Source: Candidatus Zhuqueibacterota bacterium 4484_188 (lineage in GTDB: Bacteria; Calditrichota; Calditrichia; RBG-13-44-9). From it: a stretch of DNA of 8,276 nucleotides. The stretch spans positions 1-8,276 of the forward strand of contig MVCZ01000094.1 in NCBI GenBank assembly GCA_002049825.1. Reading direction: 5' to 3'. Below are positions 6,972 to 8,276 of the stretch, in pieces. Numbering within the stretch: position 1 is the first letter of the stretch; the number at the start of each line of letters is the position of its first letter. A model generated the notes under the pieces. The model made no database searches, was not told the DNA's origin, and was given only the letters and a program-made list of their open reading frames with translations. The position numbers and the translations under genes were made by a program.

Positions 6972-7643
6972 ATGGGTTCTGCTGTTCAGTTCTGGAAACA
7001 CTTTTTTGAGAATTTCGCCACTTCATCTGCGGGATATATTTTCATGTGGTTTATCCTTGCTCTGCTGGTTATTGCGGTTGCAATAGCCATCGAACGTATT
7101 TACTATGTAATGGTACGTTCGAATGTAAATTCCGATAAATTTATGATGGAAGTGCGAAAGTTGGTTACCAGCGGAAACATTAAGCGAGCAATTGAGCTCT
7201 GCGAGCAGGGCAAGCAAAAAGCGCTGCCCTACGTGGTGCTGGCAGGTTTGAAACGGGTCGCCGAAAGCGAGAGTCTGGATTTCCGCTCCATTCAAAATGC
7301 GGTCGATGAGGGTACCCTGGAAGTGATTCCACAGCTTCAGAAACGAACGAATTATCTTTCGATGTTAGCCAATGTTGCCACATTAACCGGTCTTATGGGT
7401 ACGATTTATGGTTTGATCATCGCTTTTGAGGCAGTGGGCGGTTCGGAGATTGCCGAAGCGGATAAGCCGAAAATTTTAGCCCAGGGTATTGCGGTCGCGA
7501 TGAACACAACCATCTTTGGTCTGGCGGTGGCTGTTCCCACACTGATTGTCTATAATATTCTTCAGAACAAGACCACCCAAATTATCGATGAGATGGATGA
7601 GCATCTGGTAAAGCTAATTAATTTGATAACCGGGAATCGCTAA
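6972..7643 (+). CDS. exbB: MotA/TolQ/ExbB family proton channel protein
   Basis: This is the inner-membrane channel subunit of an ExbB/TolQ-type motor. With an ExbD/TolR dimer, proteins of this family form a pentamer that uses the proton motive force to drive work across the periplasm. It has 223 residues, close to the family norm. There are three membrane segments at about 20-40, 129-152 and 175-196, with the large cytoplasmic loop between the first two. The signature NYLSMLANVATLTGLMGT is present. Thr144 (GLMGT) and Thr180 (NTTIFGL) match the pore threonines T148 and T181 of E. coli ExbB. The position of the conserved E. coli Glu176 is Val175 here; many non-enterobacterial members also vary at that site, so this alone does not imply loss of function. 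The exbD-like gene follows after 20 bases. ExbB, TolQ and AglR cannot be told apart from sequence alone, so the symbol is a family label. Confidence 0.95.
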   Translation: MGSAVQFWKHFFENFATSSAGYIFMWFILALLVIAVAIAIERIYYVMVRSNVNSDKFMMEVRKLVTSGNIKRAIELCEQGKQKALPYVVLAGLKRVAESESLDFRSIQNAVDEGTLEVIPQLQKRTNYLSMLANVATLTGLMGTIYGLIIAFEAVGGSEIAEADKPKILAQGIAVAMNTTIFGLAVAVPTLIVYNILQNKTTQIIDEMDEHLVKLINLITGNR

Positions 7644-7663
7644 TAAATTGAAGGATTTTTATC

Positions 7664-8224
7664 ATGGCCTACAAACCATCGTTACGTAGGACGCGAAAAG
7701 TCGAGGAAATGCGGTTAGATATACGGCCTGTGATGAACCTGATGGTTGTATTGATTCCCCTGTTACTTGCCGGTTCGGTGTTTACCAAATTAGCAATTAA
7801 ACAACTGAATCTGCCCCCCAAGAGTGCGGGAGGCGCTGGTACAGAGACCGAAAAACCTGCTGAATTGGAAAAGCGGCTTGGTTTGAGTATTATCGTTTCC
7901 AAAAATGGGTTTTACATCGCAAGCCGAAGCGGATTTCTCAAGGGCGAAGAATCGAAAAGAAGTGAAGGTGGAGAACCAACTGTTCCGCTGAATGCTGACG
8001 GATCGTACAACTTTGAAGGCTTACAGGCAAAATTGCGCGAAATCAAACAAAAAGTTATTGAGACAAATTATAGTGACAAAAATGCAATAATGATAACTGC
8101 CGAAGCGGATATTAAATACAAGTTCTTGATTAAGACCATGGACTATGTTACTACCTATATTGATGAAGAGGGTAAAAATCAAGAGTTGTTTCCACAAATT
8201 ATTATCGGTCAGGTAGTACTCTAA
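7664..8224 (+). CDS. exbD: ExbD/TolR family protein lacking the membrane Asp (Asn25)
   Basis: This is a partner of the channel protein encoded just upstream: a single-span inner-membrane protein with a periplasmic domain. Residues 1-17 are basic and cytoplasmic. The membrane helix covers about 22-44 (PVMNLMVVLIPLLLAGSVF). The periplasmic domain has the family pattern: a LNLPPKS strand after the helix, LGLSIIVSKNGFYI, then MITAEADIKYKFLIKTMDYV and the terminal LFPQIIIGQVV. At 186 residues it is longer than the usual 135-150, because of extra residues between the first strands and the helix at FEGLQAKL. In ExbD/TolR proteins a membrane Asp (D25 in E. coli ExbD) accepts protons. The aligned residue here is Asn25, codon AAC at 7736-7738. 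AAGGA at 7651-7655 is the ribosome binding site, eight bases from the ATG. A second ExbD-like gene follows 20 bases later and may supply the Asp. Confidence 0.92.
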   Translation: MAYKPSLRRTRKVEEMRLDIRPVMNLMVVLIPLLLAGSVFTKLAIKQLNLPPKSAGGAGTETEKPAELEKRLGLSIIVSKNGFYIASRSGFLKGEESKRSEGGEPTVPLNADGSYNFEGLQAKLREIKQKVIETNYSDKNAIMITAEADIKYKFLIKTMDYVTTYIDEEGKNQELFPQIIIGQVVL

Positions 8225-8230
8225 CGATTG

Positions 8231-8238
8231 AAAGAGGT
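8231..8238 (+). promoter_or_regulatory. ribosome binding site of the second exbD-like gene
   Basis: AAAGAGGT lies six bases before the ATG at 8245. Together with the resemblance of the next codons to the start of the preceding exbD gene, it supports a real gene start rather than a chance ATG. Confidence 0.65.
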
Positions 8239-8244
8239 TGAATT

Positions 8245-8276
8245 ATGGCCTTTATACCATCACGAAGAAAGAAACA
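8245..8276 (+). CDS. second ExbD/TolR-like protein, first ten codons only
   Basis: Only MAFIPSRRKK is visible before the window ends. It resembles the N terminus of the preceding ExbD-like protein (MAYKPSLRRT): Met-Ala-aromatic, then Pro-Ser and basic residues. It starts 20 bases after that gene's stop codon, behind a good ribosome binding site. Tandem exbD/tolR genes after one exbB/tolQ are common in FCB bacteria and in the Myxococcus Agl motor (AglQ/AglS). The assignment is therefore inferred from position and N-terminal similarity; no membrane helix is in view. The key test is whether it carries the membrane Asp that its neighbour lacks. Confidence 0.65.
   Translation, partial: MAFIPSRRKK

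Overview
The window looks like chromosomal DNA from a Gram-negative (diderm) bacterium. It has mid-range GC by eye, Sec signal peptides, long periplasmic TPR proteins and an ExbB/ExbD (TolQ/TolR) inner-membrane motor. The mix of very long TPR proteins, alanine-glutamine signal cleavage sites and tandem exbD genes would fit the FCB/Calditrichota neighbourhood, but that placement is a low-confidence inference. All credible genes lie on the + strand with short gaps, so the window reads as one operon cut at both ends.

Layout. Bases 1-1793 hold a TPR and coiled-coil protein whose 5' end is outside the window; it is interrupted by an apparent -1 frameshift between 156 and 204. Bases 1822-6557 encode a very large exported TPR protein (about 1578 residues if rejoined). 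It is also interrupted by an apparent -1 frameshift, between 4176 and 4236, and it ends in a galactose-binding-like beta domain split by an acidic Pro/Thr/Asp linker. Bases 6572-6907 encode a small secreted protein of unknown function. Bases 6972-7643 encode an ExbB/TolQ/MotA-family proton channel subunit and 7664-8224 an ExbD/TolR-family protein. At 8245 a second ExbD-like gene begins and runs off the window after ten codons.

How it may work together. ExbB and ExbD would form a proton-driven motor in the inner membrane. The exported TPR proteins and the small secreted protein would be periplasmic or outer-membrane-facing partners that receive or transmit its force. The general plan recalls Tol-Pal with its TPR partner CpoB, or the Agl/Glt gliding machinery, but the TPR proteins here are much larger and the assignment to either system is not demonstrated.

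Two points stand out. The first ExbD protein has Asn25 where the family carries its essential proton-accepting Asp. The two frameshifts are in the same direction, and both sit just after the same heptamer, GCGCAGG, in the same codon register. No stretch over 300 bases lacks a gene. No RNA gene, CRISPR array, insertion sequence or convincing terminator was seen.
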